Below are positions 61,160 through 64,000 of a DNA stretch of 64,000 bases, in pieces; the stretch's first letter is position 1, and each line of letters opens with the position of its first letter. The notes below the pieces were generated by a model. The model did not search any database and was not told the origin of the DNA. It saw only the letters and a list, made by a program, of their open reading frames with translations. The position numbers and the translations under genes were made by a program. The stretch is from positions 620,001 through 684,000 of the forward strand of contig JAKSXM010000156.1 in NCBI GenBank assembly GCA_022575985.1. The letters are read 5' to 3'. The DNA comes from Anagrus nilaparvatae (Eukaryota; Arthropoda; Insecta; Hymenoptera; Mymaridae).

Positions 61160-62270
61160 TTAATTATCAGATTCAAGATATCGAGTAAAAACCATACTTT
61201 CAAGAATAAGTACTTTCATGGAAATGAATGAGGTATTACATCCAAATTAAAAAAAAAAAAAGTATTTTGAGATTTTTTTAATAAAAAAATTTTTGGAAAA
61301 AAAAGTTAGGTATTCGTTCGATAATTGTTTCGGAATATCACTGGTTACAATATTTTAAAATATTAGTACTTTCATAGAATTAAAAGATGTATTACACCAA
61401 AAAAATATTGCAATTTTTTTTATTTTTCTTTTTTTTTAATTTAGAGAATAAAAATTTTGAAAAAATTAAGTATCAATTCCAAAAAATTACTGTAAACGAG
61501 GTTCTTCAAACTAGTACTTCCATGGAAATAAATTAGGTACTACGTCCAAAAAGAAAAAAAAGTTTCGTATTTTTTGTATTTTTTTGTGAAAAAAATTTTA
61601 GAAACAAATTTTCAAAAATTAAGTATCAGATTGTAGATATCAAGTAAAAACCATACTTTCAAGTATAAGTATACTTTCATGGAAATAAATGAGGTATTAC
61701 ATCCAAAATAAAAAAAAAAGGGGGGGTTTGAGATTTTTTGATAAAAAAATGTTTGAAAAAAAAATTAGGTCTTAATTCGATAATAGTTTTGAAATATCAC
61801 TAGTTACAATATTTTCAGATATTAGTACTTTCATAGAATTAAATGAGGTATTACACCCAAAAAAAAAAAAAATATTGCATTTTTTTTTATTTTTCTATTT
61901 TTTTCATTTTGACAAAAAAAATTTTGAAAAAATTATGTATCAGATCCAAAAAATAACAATAAACAAGGTTCTTAAAACTAGTACTTCCATGGAAATAAAT
62001 TAGGTACTACGTCCAAAAAGAAATTTTAAAAGTATTTTTTGTATTTTTTTGTGAAAAAATTTTTAGAAAAAAAATTTTCAAAAAATTAGTTATCCGATTC
62101 GAGATATCATGTAAAAACCATACTTTCAAATATAAGTAGTTTCATGGAAATAAATGAGGTATTACATCCAAATCAAAAAAAAAAAAAAGTACCTCGAGCT
62201 TTTTTGGTGAAAAAATTTTTGAAAAAAAAATTAGGTCTTAATTCCATAATATTTGTGAAATATCACCGAT
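61160..62270 (+). repeat. Higher-order tandem array of ~155-bp units (A-B-C-A-B-C-A)
   Basis: Seven units are anchored by TACTTTCATGGAAATAAATG or a variant at about 61211, 61367, 61514, 61672, 61825, 61982 and 62137. The spacing is 147-158 bp. The units fall into three types by the bases after CAT: type A GGAAATGAATGAGGTATT, type B AGAATTAAA.GA(T/G)GTATT, and type C CCATGGAAATAAATTAGGTA. They are arranged in register, so the real repeat is a ~465-bp trimer. Unit edges hold poly-A/T runs. No coding potential. Confidence 0.85.
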
Positions 62271-62277
62271 TACATAC

Positions 62278-62280
62278 ATA

Positions 62281-62329
<49 letters not shown>
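62278..62329. repeat. AC dinucleotide microsatellite at the array edge
   Basis: About 21 tandem CA copies flanked by TACATACGTA and ATACAGACTTTTTTTAA. The same microsatellite, inverted and shorter, sits at the same place relative to the units in the 39-kb copy, so it is a built-in part of the dispersed element. Confidence 0.92.
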
Positions 62330-62330
<1 letters not shown>

Positions 62331-62499
62331 GACTTTTTTTAAAAACAGGTTTTTTAGCTTCCTGGGGTCCCAAAACGTTCTTATATGCCAAAAAATAGAA
62401 AATCAAATTTTGACCTAACACAATGGTTCCTCTTTGAGGAACCAAAAAACGTATAACTGGCTTTGGAGTTCGCCCATTCACGCTTGAAATCGAGTTTTG

Positions 62500-64000
62500 C
62501 CGCATCTCTACTTTGGCTACACAAATTTCGGCGAATTATTTTCTATTTTACATAAAAATTGGTGTCCAGCTATTTTTGAGTATGTTCTTTTAGAATCTGC
62601 CAATTCGAAAAATTTTTTTTTATGCTGATTTTCAAAAAATAAAAAAAAAATGACGTTTTTTTAAGACTTTTTTTAAAAACGTAAGTTTTCGAACTGAAAA
62701 ACTTTTTGTAGTTTATTGCAATAGTAAAAAATAATGCAATTTTCGCTTATAACTTGCAGAAATAAAAATTTTACCGTTTTCGGACGAAAATTTGGTCCCA
62801 AAAATGTGGATTTTTTCAAAAAATGATGGATAGTCCATTCAATATATGGGTTTGGTTTTATTATAACTATGCCTCACCAGATTCATTTTAATAGAGTTTT
62901 TTGGGTCTATCACAAATATTGAGGTGATTTTTATAAAAAATTAGGGCTTCACCCTAAAATCAGCAACATTAACGAATATAGTGAAAATACATTTTGGGGG
63001 TAGTTTATACTGATTTAAAGGTAAACCCCTGGTTTTTTATAAGAATTACCTTAAAATTCGTGATTAGTGACCCCAAAATTCAAGCGAAATTTGCACTCAT
63101 TTTGCATCTGTTTCCAAAGTTTTGTAACTTTGACTGTAACATTAAGTCGTATTAAAAGGTCTCATTTTAAAAGCTCCAAAAAATTACAAATGACAATAGC
63201 TTCCATTTTTAACATTTGAAATATTTTTTCCCCAAAAAGTACTAATACTCAATAGCCTGTTACTTATAGAGATTAGGATTTTTAGTGTAACGTCTGTTTT
63301 GTTACAATATTTTTCATGCAAAATTTTAGCTTATATGAGCAATTATTTTAAAAGTGCTACTTAATTTGAGTCTGGAATCGTAATTTTTTTTTTTGAGGGC
63401 ACATCGATATGACCCGTGTTTTCAGATAGTTTGAACCTTCAGAAAACCGAAAAAAATCGTGAACAAGAAATCGGCGATAGGTGCCAAAAAGATTTTTTCA
63501 CTTTTATGTAAAAAACCGTGTTTTTTGTATCTAAGCTACCCTAAATTTTTAAAATAACTTTTTAGGTAAAAAAATTTTTTTTAAATAGATAAGAAAATCT
63601 GATTGCAAGGGAAAAACCACTCCAGAAGAAAAAAAAACTTATCTTTTTACGATGAAATTTAGCCAAGTTATCGTCAATTAAAGATTTTGCTCAAATTCGG
63701 CTTAAAAAAGATTAAAATTTGATTAAAAAAAGCCTGTTTCTGAACTTTAAACATGCTTTACTCACTTGATTTTCATCGTAAAATAGTAATTTTTTTTTTT
63801 TAAATCAATTAATTTTTTCCTGGCAATTTATTTCTTTAAGAAAAAAAATCATTTTTATTGACCAAATTTCAATTTTTAGGTCAAAAGCCTTTGAAAACTG
63901 TAAGTAGCAAGATTTACTTATCACAGTTTTTGATCTAAAAATTAAAATTTGGTCTATAAAAATAATTTTTTTCTTAAAGAAATGAATTGCCAGGAAAAAA
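62500..64000. mobile_element. Foldback-type element running off the window end
   Basis: Positions 63395-63540 are the inverse of 42800-42955 (CACATCGATATGACCCGTGT, GAAATCGGCGATAGGTGCCA), and 63600-63910 are a direct copy of 42480-42775 (AAATTTAGCCAAGTTATCGT). From about 63915 the sequence turns back on itself: TTCCTGGCAATTTATTTC at 63819 is repeated inverted at the last bases, with the axis near 63910. The left boundary is uncertain. Phrases at 62995-63090 recall 20386-20410. Confidence 0.6.

Noticed and set aside
62144..62505. Thr-His and Val-Cys repeat proteins
   Set aside because: Both strands simply translate the AC dinucleotide repeat within the dispersed element.

Overview
The window is nuclear DNA of an AT-rich animal, almost certainly an insect. 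Its genes have many short introns with GT-AG sites, poly-T tracts before acceptors and long AT-only spacers. A parasitoid hymenopteran is plausible because of the extreme AT content, the dense MITEs and the MATH/BTB gene, but species and order are inference only. Everything was read by eye from the sequence; no alignment or database search was run, and boundaries of decayed elements are approximate.

Genes. Three are supported. (1) Calmodulin, plus strand, exons at 5735-5909, 5976-6218 and 6684-6712. It is complete except for the initiator ATG, which lies on an upstream exon I could not place firmly. (2) A complete 16-coding-exon GAPVD1/RME-6 orthologue (RasGAP plus VPS9 domains, a Rab5 exchange factor of endocytosis), minus strand, 17200 down to 10489, about 1,534 aa. 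It is convergent with calmodulin across 3.8 kb of AT-rich 3' sequence. (3) A MATH-BTB (SPOP/TDPOZ-like) gene, minus strand, 56299 down to 55178, probably with an 18-base last exon at 55102-55085. A fourth, weaker candidate is a two-exon 60-aa protein on the plus strand (28766-28859 joined to 30524-30612).

Mobile DNA. From 18 kb to 64 kb the window is mostly repeats. There is a broken MULE-type transposase gene (22373-23450) with another transposon inside it, an R1-clade-like non-LTR retrotransposon remnant (23590-25600, minus) and a Jockey-like remnant (26760-27604, plus). MITEs are recognisable by inverted termini and target duplications: TAA/TTA type at 13416, 46706 and 48217; TA type at 4217 and 41015; TTAA at 19154; 9 bp at 33634; 5 bp at 59012. 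A repeat family with C/G homopolymers and internal ~24-bp units has six copies between 30.7 and 47 kb.

The most unusual content is a set of large palindromic (foldback) elements. The biggest, 42030-45867, is 3.84 kb with nearly 2-kb arms and TA-flanked CACTGT ends. Relatives or fragments lie at 36410-36700, 41560-41675, 57140-58410 and from about 62500 to the window end. They share blocks of sequence in different arrangements. Two other notable structures are a composite unit inside a GAPVD1 intron (263-bp direct repeats, a tRNA-like sequence, and a MITE in only one repeat) and a higher-order tandem array of ~155-bp units in an A-B-C order at 61.2-62.2 kb.
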